Source: Fragilariopsis cylindrus CCMP1102
Lineage: Eukaryota; Bacillariophyta; Bacillariophyceae; Bacillariales; Bacillariaceae
Length of the DNA stretch: 64,000 bases
Assembly (NCBI GenBank): GCA_900095095.1
Contig: FMBT01000323.1
Coordinates: 124,001-188,000 of the forward strand
Reading direction: 5' to 3'
Below are positions 33,839-45,820 of the stretch, piece after piece (position 1 is the stretch's first letter; the number at the start of each line of letters is the position of its first letter). Below the pieces are notes generated by a model that did not search any database, was not told where the DNA came from, and saw only the letters and a program-made list of their open reading frames with translations. Position numbers and translations under genes: made by a program.

Positions 33839-34906
33839 TTTAATTTAAAGTTATATTTTCGTTTTACTGTTTTTGTTCTATTGTTTCTGAGATTTATGAA
33901 AGCGATTATTATGTTGAGCGTTGCAGCGTTGTGCTTTGAAAACTTATCAATGATGGATTTGGATTTCCTCAATAAGCGCTTTTGTGCATAAGCGCTTTTG
34001 TGCTTTGTTTTTGTGTCCCGCGAAACCGCCTGGAACATGCAGCACACGTAAAGATTCTAAAAAAGATATTATTTTTTGACGCGTCAAATCCCACGATAGA
34101 CTTGTGACGTGAAGAAAAAGTAAGTACTTTCTCGCCCTGGTTCATGATAAAGTAAGATAGAGGTTTTACGCGATAGCTTGTCCTTAATTTTCCTTTCACG
34201 TCTCATTTAAAAATAAATATCTTTTTTTGGATCTTGCTGGCGTCACAAGCTTATGACAACAACATCAACAGCAGCAGCAGCAGCAGCAGCAGCAACAACG
34301 CATGAAAAGAACACACAAGACATCAACAATAGCTGTCGCATAAAACTTCTCAGAACTTTATCGTGAACCAGAGGAAGTACTGTACAATACCATTTACTAG
34401 AGCTTAACGTCCTGCCTTTGTGATGAAAACAAACCATGTCGTCGATCTCATAGCGAACAGGAAAAAACGTTTCACACAGTATCTTGATTCTATTCTTATT
34501 TTTTTTTTGAAACTAACTTAACATCAACGAGAATAGTTTTATGCAAGGTATTATTCGCAACTACAAGTAAAACCATCCCTTTTTCTCAACTAAGCAAATG
34601 AAACTTCAAAGTCAAATCCATTAACATTTTTACAGGTAGCAAATTTTGCAGTGGTACGGTACAAATAAGCACGACTAGATTTATTGAAAGGAAGAAGAAG
34701 AAAGCAACGACAGAAGATGAAAGATGGAAGATCGATGACTGCTGTATATGATTACGAATATTAAAATTCTATTCCGTAACATAATAGAGTTTTCATTTAT
34801 GGTACATTGTTGATGGCGACCAGTACGTTTGTGGGTATGTATGCCTTTAACATTCGGTAAGTGGTATCGGGTAAGATATGCCGCTTGATGAAGGGGTATT
34901 CAATTA
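33839..34906. other. Intergenic region between two minus-strand genes
   Basis: It contains a direct repeat (GCGCTTTTGTGC.TAAGCGCTTTTGTGCTTT, about 33976-34005) and a (CAG)n tract at 34270-34293. No gene was recognised. Confidence 0.4.
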
Positions 34907-37643
34907 TTACCAGAACGATTCTCCATCTTTATCGATTAGAGGTGAATCTGTGCATGGGATGATGCTTGGTTTGTCTCTATAATGACATTTCACTATAGGT
35001 TTTACTGAACAACAATCAGGGGTATTATGATGGTATTGGTCACCGATTATGTTGTCATTGTCGCCCTTATTATCGATCGCTGCACTGTATGTTTTTGTTG
35101 CTACGCTCATACGTTCCTCGTCTAGGTACCATTCACCCATCTGTTGCATATATTTGATTTTATCATTCTTGTTCGCCGTCCTTTATTTTTATTATCGTGA
35201 TCAACAATAAGTCCAAAATAAGATGCAGATTGCAAAGCAGAGAACCGATGAAAAATTTCAATAGTTAGAGTTTTATAGGAACAGTTAAAAAGATAAGCAA
35301 ACGACTACAGTCATACAGTACAGTACAATAGAATAGAATATAATACGTACCAACTCATATGAAATATATAAGGATGAACAGTACCATTGATCATTTGTTT
35401 CATAAATGTTGGTCGTTGATGGTAATGAACACCACCTGGAAATTCTTCTTTATCACGAGACCATACTTTAACTTTTAATCCATACATGCTAGAGTGTTCT
35501 GCTAATAATGCAACTAATGCAGTTTGATGTGAAAATGTTGATATAACTAAATCACCTGCCATTAACAAACTATTAAAAAAGTATTTAGTACGTTCATTAT
35601 TACGAACAAAATAAAATCCTGTATTAGCTGAATACGGTGCAAAATGCAATGTACGTGAACCATCATCTTGAAAATATATATCTCTATCATAATATGGATT
35701 TGTTTCATTATTGAACCACTATATAAAATTGGAATTAAAAAAAAGCATGCAGCAGTGCACAATTGTATGTTAGATTCGATTTGAAAGATGAGAAATAGAA
35801 TGACAAGATACAGCAAATTTGTTGTCCGATTTCAATTCCAATTCCCTACTACAGTACAGTAGCTTAGCTTAGCTTAGCTAGACATACGCAACACTTACAT
35901 TCAAAGGATTTTTATACCATAGAACATCCACATCTTGAAATAAAAAATTATATCCTAATTGGGATACTAAATGGACTGAATATATTTTAGCAAACATAAT
36001 TTTACTAAATGTTTCATCTGCATAACTCTCTGAATATTCTTTTGGTATTGTACCAAATATGGACTCATCATAAAATATATTTTGTATATTCAGAATATTG
36101 GATGCCAAATCATAAGTTTCGATATCAGTTGCAAATAATACTATATTCTTCAAAAGATCGTCCAGACCTTTTGCACGTGCATTACAAACAACTTTAGGAA
36201 CCGATTTTTATTGGGTGTGTTTGTAATCGTTATCGTTTATTGTTTGGTTGCGTTGAGTTGTCAATAAGAAAAGAAAAGACAAAACACACAGATAGATAAA
36301 TAGAAGACAAACGATTATTGGAACGCAAACAGAAAATACAATATAGTGAGAGAGAAAGATGAGAGAAAAAGCGAGGGATAGTTCAATAAGAGAGTAGTGA
36401 ATAACGATACTTGTACTTCATTCTTTGGACTTTCTCTTTGTTTTTCATAATACTTACAATTCATAAGTAATTCGGATTGACCGAAATTACATACCATAAC
36501 AATTACTGTATTATTATTATTATCATTATTATTATTATTGGATGATGTAGCAGTAGTATCTACAGTAGTACTAGTTGCAGCAGCATTCCTAACAATTGGT
36601 GTTAATTTTAGTAATGTCTTATCTAAATTTGTTAGATAGGGTATTATATTTTTATACCAATTTTCATTGGTATCCTGTTGTGTGGGTACTTTATGTCCCT
36701 TATTACCATCATTTCTCATACCACGATTCACTAATCGCAATGGCAAATTTGTATTCATTGGACCCACATTTTCGATCCCATTGCGGGATAGTTTACTTAG
36801 TGTTTCATTTTCTTTGGGTATTCTCATTAATTTTTGTATATGAAAACTTTCATATTGACCAATAATTGCTATACATTGTTTTGGACGATTGGTGGATGTA
36901 AATATTAGATGTAATTGATTGCAATTTTTTGTGGCATCATTGACATTTAAAAATTGTTGAGTTGGGTTTTCAGGATTATCATTCTGTACCTCACGAATAT
37001 TATTTGTAGTATTAGTATTCTTACTAGTATAATCATCAGGAAATGCGGAATGATCACTATATAATAAATAACTTTATTATTACCATGTTTTTCACTATCA
37101 TCCATTGGTACACCACCTAAATCCTGATCAAATGACTTAATAAATTCATTCCGATCTAAAAATTCATATCCAGCTACATAATTCCCTGTATCCTTATATT
37201 GAAATGCATTTGATGATATGGTAATAATTGCGGTTTTTGTTTTTCTTGTTTTTGTTCTTCTTTATGTTTTTGCTCTTTTTGTAATTGTTTTTCTAACTTT
37301 ACATTTTGTAGACGATATTCCAATATTGTTTGTTTTTGATACTCCAATTTTTGCTCTTGCTCTTTTAGTTTTTGTTTATTCGACTTAAGATTCTGACACT
37401 GTTATCATAGCCATTGATATCATTACTATTCGTATACATTGTTCTCCTTTCGTGCTGCACGTTATTATCTCTTTCCATATTCCATCCAATAAATATTCCA
37501 AAATAAAAAGAAATTACTGAAAATAGTAACCATCTTAACTTCCCTTTTATAATTCCTCCTCTGGTTTTCGACGACGACGATGGCGAGGAGATTAACGTTC
37601 TAGGAGTAGTAGATGGCCTACCGGTATTATTATTATTCATCAT
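34907..37643 (-). CDS. Type II membrane glycosyltransferase, nucleotide-diphospho-sugar transferase family (about 707 aa, four exons, three 1-nt frame breaks)
   Basis: The exons are 37643-36458, 36191-35899, 35718-35351 and 35180-34907; the introns are GT-AG of 266, 180 and 170 nt in phases 1, 0 and 2. A signal anchor (LRWLLFSVISFYFGIFIGW) near residue 50 is followed by a Gln/Lys/Glu-rich coiled coil (QKLKEQEQKLEYQKQ...) and a lumenal domain: VMVCNFGQSELLMN joined to FVCNARAKGLDDLLKNIVLF, a DxD motif in FQDVDVLWYKNPL, PYYDRDIYFQDDGS, APYSANTGFYFVRNN, FPGGVHYHQ, HPYIFHMSW and MGEWYLDE. This matches the Nucleotid_trans-type transferases of Golgi glycan synthesis; the acceptor is unknown. In exon 1 the frame shifts three times (near 37367, 37248 and 37075), each curable by one extra A in an A run. 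Exons 2-4 are clean. The intact splice sites argue for a real gene. Confidence 0.8.
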
Positions 37644-37699
37644 GATAAATTGAATCAAACGTTTGTCGTTCGGCAACTAACTACAGTTGAGAATAACAT

Positions 37700-37874
37700 A
37701 TGAGTGATTACAGGTAGATGGAATAATGAGACTCCGGTACTAGCTAATACAGTAATGACTTGCAGTTAATAAAATCGAATAAGTAGCAATTTGCACATAA
37801 TTGTTTGCCACATACATACATACATACCCACATAGTACATACATACCTACCTACCTACCTACCTACATACATGC

Positions 37875-37905
<31 letters not shown>

Positions 37906-38230
37906 CATACACACATACATAGTCATACATACACACACACACACACACACATACATACATAGTCATGCATACATAGTCATACATACATAGATACATACAT
38001 ACATACATACAGGAGTACGAAAGGGTAAGAAAGGAGTACGAAAGGAGTACGAAAGGAGTACGAAAGGAGTACGAAAGGAGTACATACATACGTACAGGAG
38101 AACAGTACAAGCAATGATGTATGACATGGGACTAATAGAGAAAAGGACGTTATCAGCATGATGCACAATACTAACACTAACAATACGAATAGAAATAATG
38201 AGAATAATAAGACAATAATATTAGCAATCA
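37700..38230. repeat. Microsatellite block: CATA/CCTA repeats and an 11-bp tandem repeat
   Basis: About 37808-38008 is built of (CATA)n, (CTAC)n and (AC)n runs. Adjacent to it, GGAGTACGAAA repeats five to six times (about 38011-38077, one copy altered to GGGTAAGAAA), ending in GGAGTACATACATACGTACAGGAG. No gene is supported here. Confidence 0.88.
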
Positions 38231-39218
38231 ATGAGTACTAGCACAACCAAACACAACAAATCATCAATAGTAGTAGCAGGTCAAAATCGCGAAGAAGTCT
38301 TATCGTTTAGTATTAGGAATAATAATAATAATAAAAGAAAGATAGGGAATAAAGATAACAACGACGATGACACTACCGGCGATAATGAGGATAATGAAAC
38401 AGTAATACAACAACAACGTGTGAGAGCAGCACAAACATCACAATCACCATTACTGTGTTGGTGTAGATTTCATGACTTTCGTTTATCAACAATACAGGAA
38501 CATCCATCATTTGTATGGTTAGGACCATCATCAATGGCTGTTTATTGGTATAAAGAATATTTACAAACAATGAAACAAGGTTGGATACGTATTCCAGAAG
38601 GAACAACAAAAGAAGTACAGTACTACGATCATTCCACCGTCACAACATCCCACTGCAGCGAAAGGAACGACAATAAGAACACCACTACAGCGTAACAAGG
38701 TAGAACGAAATAAGCCACAACAACAGAAACAGAATTCAAAAGGAAATTTTTACTTTATTCCTGGACAATATTTACGTCCTGATCCACCTCCTGATCCACT
38801 TCCTGATGATGGTGCTGTTACTACTACTACTGATACAACAACAACACCAACAACAACAACAATAAGTACCAATAAAAACAACAACAATAGTAGTAGAATG
38901 ATGATTCAAAATATTTTAAACTATGGTATACCAGATATACATTATGCAACATCCTATATTGGTGTATATAATCTTATAAGATCCTATGGACGATTTATAA
39001 AGATTAGTGTCAAAAATCAAAATCAAAGTAATAATAATAAGAGTAGCAATAATAATGGAAATATGAATAGTACAAGTAGTAATAAAAGACGACGCTTTAA
39101 TAACGAAGAAGGAAAACAACATCAGAACGAGGATGAAGATATGCATATTGTTGTTCCATTTGATTATAAAGGACCCGATTTAATAATACCAAAGGAACAG
39201 CAAGATGCTGTGATGTGA
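38231..39218 (+). CDS. Hypothetical protein with an inverted partial paralog at 43.2 kb; one frame change
   Basis: I do not recognise the family. The first part (38231 to about 38640) reads REEVLSFSIRNNNNNKRKIG, a low-complexity acidic stretch, then LLCWCRFHDFRLSTIQEHPS and FVWLGPSSMAVYWYKEYLQTMKQGW. The frame changes once between about 38625 and 38690. The second part reads GNFYFIPGQYLRPDPPPDPL, a Thr run, ILNYGIPDIHYATSYIGVYN, LIRSYGRFIKISV and VVPFDYKGPDLIIPKEQQ, ending inside a TGATG pentamer repeat (about 39207-39233). The aromatic, Tyr/Trp-rich pieces on both sides of the break suggest one folded protein. The copy at 43173-42862 covers only the N-terminal third. Confidence 0.55.
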
Positions 39219-39240
39219 TGTGATGTGATGTGATATATTG

Positions 39241-39960
39241 ATGCAAGGTTGTTCCTCCCTATTTTTCCTATTCGTTATAAGACCAACGCAACGGCCAACT
39301 ATAGCACCTACTACTAGATCATCAATATTGGCACCTACTGAAAAGCTTACTGACAAACCAACAACATTACCAACAACATTACTAACAAACAAATCCAACG
39401 TCCATACCAACAAACCAACCAACCAAAATCTGTTAGGCCGACGACGTCACCACCAACACTACCACCAACTTTTACTACACAGACTTTTACACCTGTTGCG
39501 GCTGTTGTTACTCCTTTTTCCTATACGACCTACATTTGTACCGGCACCAATATCATCAATACGACCACCTGTTGTAAATCGTCGACCAGCACCACCACCA
39601 GTAGGTACAAGTTTTACCACTTGACCACCATCGGCATAGCTACTATTAGTTATTTAGGTGATTTAGTTTTAGGACCAACACATCAGCACAAAGTAATACA
39701 AAAAAGAGATAGTGAAAGTGCCATGTTACCAACACCATCAATGTTGCAACGGATATTGAACGTGTGCAACTAGATTGAGTGATGGTCTTTCGAAGAAGGG
39801 GTAGTACACGTACACGTACACGTACACTACGACGTACTATTAAGAAAAACACACCACGAAATGAAATGAAACAACAGGAAAAACCAGCTAAAATAGCAAC
39901 GAAAGGTTTGTTAGAAACAAATAAATAAATAAATAAATATACGCGATATCCAAAGAAAGA
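39241..39960 (+). pseudogene. Pro/Thr-rich repeat protein fragment, frame-broken
   Basis: RPTQRPTIAPTTRSS, APTEKLTDKPTTLPTT and, after a 1-nt frame change near 39430, VRPTTSPPTLPPTFTTQTF show the PTxxPT pattern common in secreted or cell-surface diatom proteins. A following hydrophobic piece (LTTIGIATISYLGDLVL) and an Arg/Thr-rich piece coded by ACACGT repeats (39807-39828) may be a membrane segment and cytosolic tail, but stops interrupt them. No start with a signal peptide was found. It is best seen as a degenerate remnant. Confidence 0.4.
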
Positions 39961-40581
39961 ATGAAAAGAGCACTTGACTTATGCACATGCAATATTTTAT
40001 TATATTCCTAATACATTGTAGTTTACAGTAAAACTAAATTAAAATATATATATATATATATATGTCAGAAAAAATCAAAGCACCTATAGTATACGGTACT
40101 TGATTCTAGTACTTTCTTTCTTCTATGATTCATTCGTCATTCACCATCTACAATACATCGCACACGTTTGCTATCAAATTCCATACTGCAATCTATCTAC
40201 TATTATTGTAATTGTACTCATCATAATATATACTGTAGCCAACTTTTTTTTTTACTTTGATCATCATGATCTTCTTACTAACCTTCCTACAGTATTGTAT
40301 CATACATATGGGTATGAACATACACTGTAATCGAGCACTAGGGTTTGGAAATGTTAAAGAATGTTGCGACGACACAGCGTCACGTGCGCTATCCTCTTGT
40401 CCGCCAAACGTGCGTTTTTGTTTTGATGTCGTCGTGAATTGATTTGTACAGTTGTGGTGTTATAATCGGCACACAAACACAGAACACAAACACACAACAC
40501 AAACACACAAACTAAACGTGTTGTGAAACAAAACGCAAGATCGAAACAGTAGTAGAGCAGACGACGACGAGAACGTTTTCA

Positions 40582-40615
<34 letters not shown>

Positions 40616-40745
40616 CGATCGTCCAACTTACTATACTTGAATGCCTTTTCTTTCCGCTCTGTCTTTTGTGATCAATAAACTGTATATATAAATCAATACA
40701 ATACATTACAATACAATACAAGAATACAATACAAGAAATCATATC
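39961..40745. other. Intergenic region upstream of the MATE gene
   Basis: It contains a (TA)n tract (40045-40063), ACACAAAC repeats (40472-40513) and an (AC)n run (40584-40612). No gene was recognised. Confidence 0.45.
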
Positions 40746-42529
40746 ATGACGGGTGGTCAACAACGTCGTCCATCATTTGATATGACAGTCGATGATACAG
40801 CCTATTTATTCCATGAATTAGATACAATTGATCCAGCTCAACAACAGAAACACCAACACCAACATACAGAATTAGAATTAGAATCAGACGACAATAATGA
40901 TATGGATATTACTAGTACACAGAGTATACGTAGTACCAATAAAACATCGACGACTATTGATTATTTTTTACTGGAATGTCGTTTATTTTTTGAATTAGCA
41001 GGTGTCTCGACATTATTATCCTTATCCTTTATTATTCTTCTATATTAACAGCAAGTTATATTGGTCGTAATTTTCCGATCATTTACCTAAGTATTTTACC
41101 TTAGCTAATTTAACTTCCAATTTATCGACCTTTGCTATAATGGCTGGTTAATGTCTGCCAGTGATACCTTATCACCCCAAGCCTATAGTAAAAAAAATTA
41201 TCAGGAAGTGGGTCGGATTGCAATTCGTGGTTTTGCGGTTTGTTGTGGTGTATTAATACCATAATGTACTACTATATTTTACTTAGATTATATTTATTCA
41301 ATTTTGTAATCAAAACATCGAAGCATCTCATATGCCAAACAATGGTATCGTCTATTTAGTATATCACTTCCATTTCAATATCTATAATTGTTTATGGAAA
41401 TTTTTAACAGCCCAACATATCATGAAACCATTAATTTGGTGAGTTTAATTTCTACGCTGTTAGTATTACCAATCGGATTAAAGATATTGATATCGATATA
41501 TGGTTTTTTGGGTTCCGCCTATGCCTACCTATTATTTCAAATAATCCAAACTCTATTATTAGTCACCTATTATGGTATCAACCACCACATCATCCACAAA
41601 CATGGCCAATAAGTTAGATAATTTGGAACTATTACATCATTTATTCAATCATCATTACAATGGTCTTCCATGAAAGAATTTCTTTATTTAGGTAAGTAGG
41701 ACGACCCTCTCTCGATACATACTGCACTACTGTATCGTAACACGTTACGTTACGTGTACCTGTTCTTGTTCTCTACTTTCGTCGTATACTCACAAAAATC
41801 GTTTACCTTAACGCTGTCTGTTACTTGCCTTTCCTCTTCTTTTCTTTCATTCTACTACCTACGTATACTACTAGGTTTTGGAGGTGTGGTGGCACAATGT
41901 GAATGGGTCTTTTGGGAAGCTGTTGGTTTATTAGTGGGTAGTTTAGGTGTAGTATCCTTATCAGTCCATACGATACCAAATCAAACAATCATGACATTTT
42001 GTATGATACCCTTTTCCTTTGGTATAGCATTAGCGATACGGATGGGTATATCATTGCCTATATCCGTGAAACGAACAAAAATTTTGGTCATCTTCGTGTT
42101 ATTCTTTTCAATGGTCGTGTTTGGTCTGGTGAGTATTGGTGTCTACATCTACCGTCGTAGTATTGTAGCACTATTTACTTCGAATCAAGAAGTACAAGAA
42201 TTAGCGGAATTAATATTTGTCAAAGTGGCACTATTTAATTTTAATATAGCAATATTTGCGATACTAGCTGGAATTGCTACTGGATTAGGAAAACAATGGT
42301 TATTAGGTATCATTAATTTTATCTTTTTATGGATCTTTGGTTTACCGATCATCTATTATAAAGCATTGTCTGTGATGGAGGTTTAAATGCTGTCTGGTAT
42401 TGGATGAATATACCCTATTTAGGTATGAATATTACATTATGTATATTATTCAGTTATTTAGATTGGTATAAAATACAAAAACAAATTATTAATAATGAAA
42501 ATAATAATAATAATGAAGAGAAGAAGTAG
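40746..42529 (+). pseudogene. MATE family multidrug/toxin-extrusion transporter, broken by several frame changes
   Basis: MATE proteins are 12-TM antiporters that export cationic compounds or metabolites. Pieces in order: DYFLLECRLFFELAGVSTLL; YIGRNF; FTLANLTSNLSTFAIMAG; LMSASDTLSPQAYSKKNYQE; VGRIAIRGFAVCCGVLIP; TINLVSLISTLLVLPIGLKI; after an intron at 41692-41874 (GTAAGT...ACTAG), FGGVVAQCEWVFWEAVGLLV and IPFSFGIALAIRMGISLP through GIATGLGKQWLLGIINFIF; then, after a last shift near 42378, GGLNAVWYWMNIPYLGMN. The segment 41040-41640 changes frame at least four times, whereas the second exon is clean for about 165 codons. The order is collinear with a full-length MATE. Decay or assembly error cannot be told apart. 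Confidence 0.75.
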
Positions 42530-42861
42530 AAGAAGAAGTAAAGTGAAAGATGGCGATAAAAAGAAGTAGATGAAGAAGATAAAAGGGGGATGGCGCCGGC
42601 AGCAAACGAGAAAACAGGCTTACTACGTATAAAATAAAATAAATTAGATATTATGAATGAATAAGCTAAATATTTATATCTGTGCAAGTGCCGAAAGTGT
42701 TTAAAGTACAGTAACTAGATACCGCCGCGATTATTGGTCCCTAACCTTTCATTCGCCGCCAATATATATATATGTAAATCTTCAAGATTTTATGCGTCAT
42801 GCATTGTATGTACGCACGTAACGTTTAAATTGTATTTGTAACTTCATTTCTCATCAATTAA

Positions 42862-43173
42862 TCAATCACGAACGACGGTTCGAATCAATCGAACTGTACA
42901 CAGGGCCGTCGTATGTATTGTTAATAAACGAAAGTCATGAAATGTACACGAACACCAGTGTGATTGTTCTGCAATACGTCGTTGTATTCTTATTCTTTCA
43001 TCACCATGAACATTATCGCCGGTAGTGTCATCGTCGTTATTGTCATCTTCATTTCCTATTTTTCTTTTACTATTATTATTGTTTCTAATACTGAACGATA
43101 AGACTTCTTCGCGATCTTGAGCTACTGCAACTGGTTTAATGTGTTTGTGTTTGGTGCTGTTATCGCTACTCAC
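42862..43173 (-). pseudogene. Truncated inverted paralog of the 38.2-kb gene
   Basis: REEVLSFSIRNNNNSKRKIG, NNDDDTTGDN and CTFHDFRLLTI match the N-terminal third of the protein at 38231-39218 almost word for word, including the Asn run and the acidic spacer. The likeness stops after FHDFRL.TI, where the DNA enters an ACACAGGGCCG sequence that also occurs at 47.73 and 47.81 kb. It is a partial duplicate in opposite orientation. Confidence 0.7.
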
Positions 43174-43569
43174 TTGGCCATTATTATTGTCCTATTATTT
43201 TCATTACTATTATTATTATTGTAGTAGTTATTATAGTGTTGTTTGTTCATCATGCTAACGTCTGTTTTCTCTATATATTTGCTTAGTTGTGGTAACGTAA
43301 ACAGGGCTTTTCGAATCCCGTGAATGAATGAAGAATCAAATCAAATCAATCGCGCGCTTGGAATGCAATTTTCATAACCAGGCTTAAGTGGGCGAAATAT
43401 TTATGTGTACCTTACTTGACATAGATAGGGTCACACTCACTTTTAATGTACCTCCAATCCTCCCACTTTTCTTCACATAAAGAACACATCTTTCTAAAGT
43501 CGCAGTCCCAAAAAATGAAGAACGAAGTAAGAATCGTACTGTCGTACTGTACAAGTTAGTAAGTAAGTA

Positions 43570-44178
43570 AGTACTGTAATGGAAAAAGGCAACAAATCTT
43601 CCGAGAGCGAAGACGCTTAAAAATACTTCCGAGGAGAGTGAAAAAACTTTACAGATGCAAAAAAAACTGGGAGGCAATTATGCTTCCGAGAGCAAAGAAG
43701 CTTAAAAATGAAAAACATAAGATAATAAACCATTGGATTCAAATTATGTAATGGAAAGTGCATGGGAGGCAACAAATCTTCCGAGAGCGAAGACGCTTAA
43801 AAATACTTCCGAGGAGAGTGAAAAAACTTTACAGATGCAAAAAAACCTGAGAGGCGATTATGCTTCCGAGAGCAAAGAAGCTTAAAAATGAAAAACATAT
43901 GATGCTACTGTACATGATAATATTTAACAAGACCATTGGAATCAAATATTATGTAGTGGAAAGAACATGGGAGGCGACAAATCTTCAGAGAGCAAAGGCG
44001 ATTAAAACTACTTCCGAGAGCGAAGGCTAAAAATTAAAATAAATGGGAGGCGTTTATACCTCCGAAAGCGAAGAAGCTTAAGGCGATTAAAACTACTTCC
44101 AAGAGCGAAGGCTAAAAATTAAAATAAATGGGAGGCGATTATAATTCCGAAAGCGAAGAAGCTTAAAAATGAAAGTGT
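43570..44178. repeat. Tandem/interspersed array of GGGAGGC + CTTCCGAGAGCGAAG units
   Basis: The core TTCCGAGAGC(G/A)AAG, followed by ACGCTTAAAAAT or AAGCTTAAAAAT, recurs about ten times, with GGGAGGC(A/G) placed 10-15 nt upstream of most copies. Two long units (about 43580-43720 and 43768-43900) are nearly identical over about 140 nt, and two shorter ones (about 43990-44090 and 44082-44175) form a second sub-array. Many copies can form a short stem (GCTTC...GAAGC). A further loose version lies near 43600-43640. The array ends about 230 nt upstream of the next gene. Confidence 0.85.
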
Positions 44179-44404
44179 CAGCACACTAGGTTCTATCGAG
44201 TGGAATGAATCAACGCTAAGAGCTACTGTATAAAATGAAGATAGGGAAAAAGAAATACGAATTACAATTGCAATATACTAGATAATGCTAAGAGTGGAGT
44301 AATTTGGATCAAAAAACCACACTTGTTCTCACAATTCTAGAAGATATATCATCTGCAAAAATACAGTCATAAAACAATTCAAATCAAAACAAATCAAAAC
44401 AATC

Positions 44405-45301
44405 ATGAAGTTTACTGCTGCTGCAATTACCTTGTTAGGTCTCACTACGTTCTACTCTACCATTGACAGTGTTGAGGGGAATGAACTGAAGTTACGTGCA
44501 CGTGAAAAGATGCGAAAAGATAAAGCTGAACGTCAGCTTCAAGCAAATAATGATGCTGGTTTAGTCTTTTCACGTGGATATATTTGTATTACTAGACAAC
44601 AAGATTTTGCTTTTGTTATTCCTCACAAAAGAGTATTGTTCCAGAAGAAGATAGATTGGATCAACTAATTTGTTAGGTTCATCAACAATCCAATCAGGTG
44701 GTATTTATGATCCAGCTGATGTACAAATTGTTGATCGTTTGGGTACGTCTGCAGCTGATAATTTTGATGATGGTGAAGATTTTATTAGAGACAAACAAAA
44801 AGAGGACAATTTGCTGGGCAACGTCAACCAAAATTTATTCCACAAAAGGATCCAGGATTCTTTTTCAATGGTGAATGTGTTACAACACAAGCTAAAGGAC
44901 CACAAATTTTAGGACATTCGTGTACATTCAACTTATGCTTAGGTGGTGGTGGATATAATTGTTTAGCAATTTATGCTGGATCTAAATTTGTTTTTAATCC
45001 ATTCGAGCAGGTTTTATTTTCTTCTACTACCTTATATTGATGATTTTGAAATCGAAATTAATGCAGGTGCAGTTGTACCTTCATTACCGCCAAGCTTCCA
45101 GGAACTATATTTGGTGGTACTGGTTTGTTTGTTGGTGCTGTTGGATATGTTGATATTACAACTATTACGGGTAGTACTTTAACTCCCGCCGACGTTTTTG
45201 ATGATGATGATGGTGTTATCGGATCCGATTTCCCACAAGCTGGATATATTACCCAAAAGATTAACGTGGTAACAAATGTTCCTCTTCCTGTGGCTCCATA
45301 A
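44405..45301 (+). pseudogene. Secreted dirigent/allene-oxide-cyclase-barrel-like protein, frame-broken
   Basis: The start MKFTAAAITLLGLTTFYSTI is a clear signal peptide. Later pieces in changing frames read GGIYDPADVQIVDRLGTSAA, FFFNGECVTTQAKGPQILGH, NLCLGGGGYNCLAIYAGSKF, DDFEIEINAGAVVPSLPP, TIFGGTGLFVGAVGYVDITT and ending NVVTNVPLPVAP. The GGTGLFVGAVGYVDI block resembles the GGTG-F-GA-G pattern of dirigent and allene-oxide-cyclase barrels, so an extracellular barrel is likely, but that is a resemblance only. There are at least four 1-nt frame changes (near 44640, 44840, 45010 and 45095). The repeat array just upstream lies where its promoter should be. Confidence 0.6.
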
Positions 45302-45820
45302 AATAAGAAGAAATAATAACTACAAAGATAAAAAATGTAAGACCAGCATGCATGATAATTTTACCACTGTCATCAATCAATCAATAAAAGAAAAATACAT
45401 CATTTAATAATTCAGAGCAGAGACAAGTTGGCATAACACAATACATATAGTAAGTATATATTAAAGTAGTACACAATATAATATAATATTTAAATTAAAT
45501 CAAATTAATATTTGGCATATATTCTCGTTTTATATTTATATTTGTATCTACTGCTACTGTACTACTACTACTGTACTACTGTTCTACTATGACTTGTAAG
45601 GTGATACATTGTTTTTTTCTACTAGTACATTCGATGCTTCGAATCGATGATTAAAGAGAGCGTACTGTACGCCTGTACAATTGTAGTGGTTCAAGTTCGA
45701 AATGGAATCTTAAATCCGCGACCAATTCATTAAAAAAATCAAAAAACGATAAAAGAGTCCGACTTTGGGCCCACATTGTCATTATCAGAATCTAGAATCA
45801 AATGTGCGCCAACTAACACT
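45302..45820. other. Intergenic region, no gene seen
   Basis: AT-rich sequence with TACTGTACTACTACT words (45548-45580). Nothing recognised. Confidence 0.45.

Noticed and set aside
37805-37990. Frame coding alternating His/Thr/Tyr/Ile in CATA repeats
   Set aside because: Purely a translation of the tetranucleotide microsatellite.
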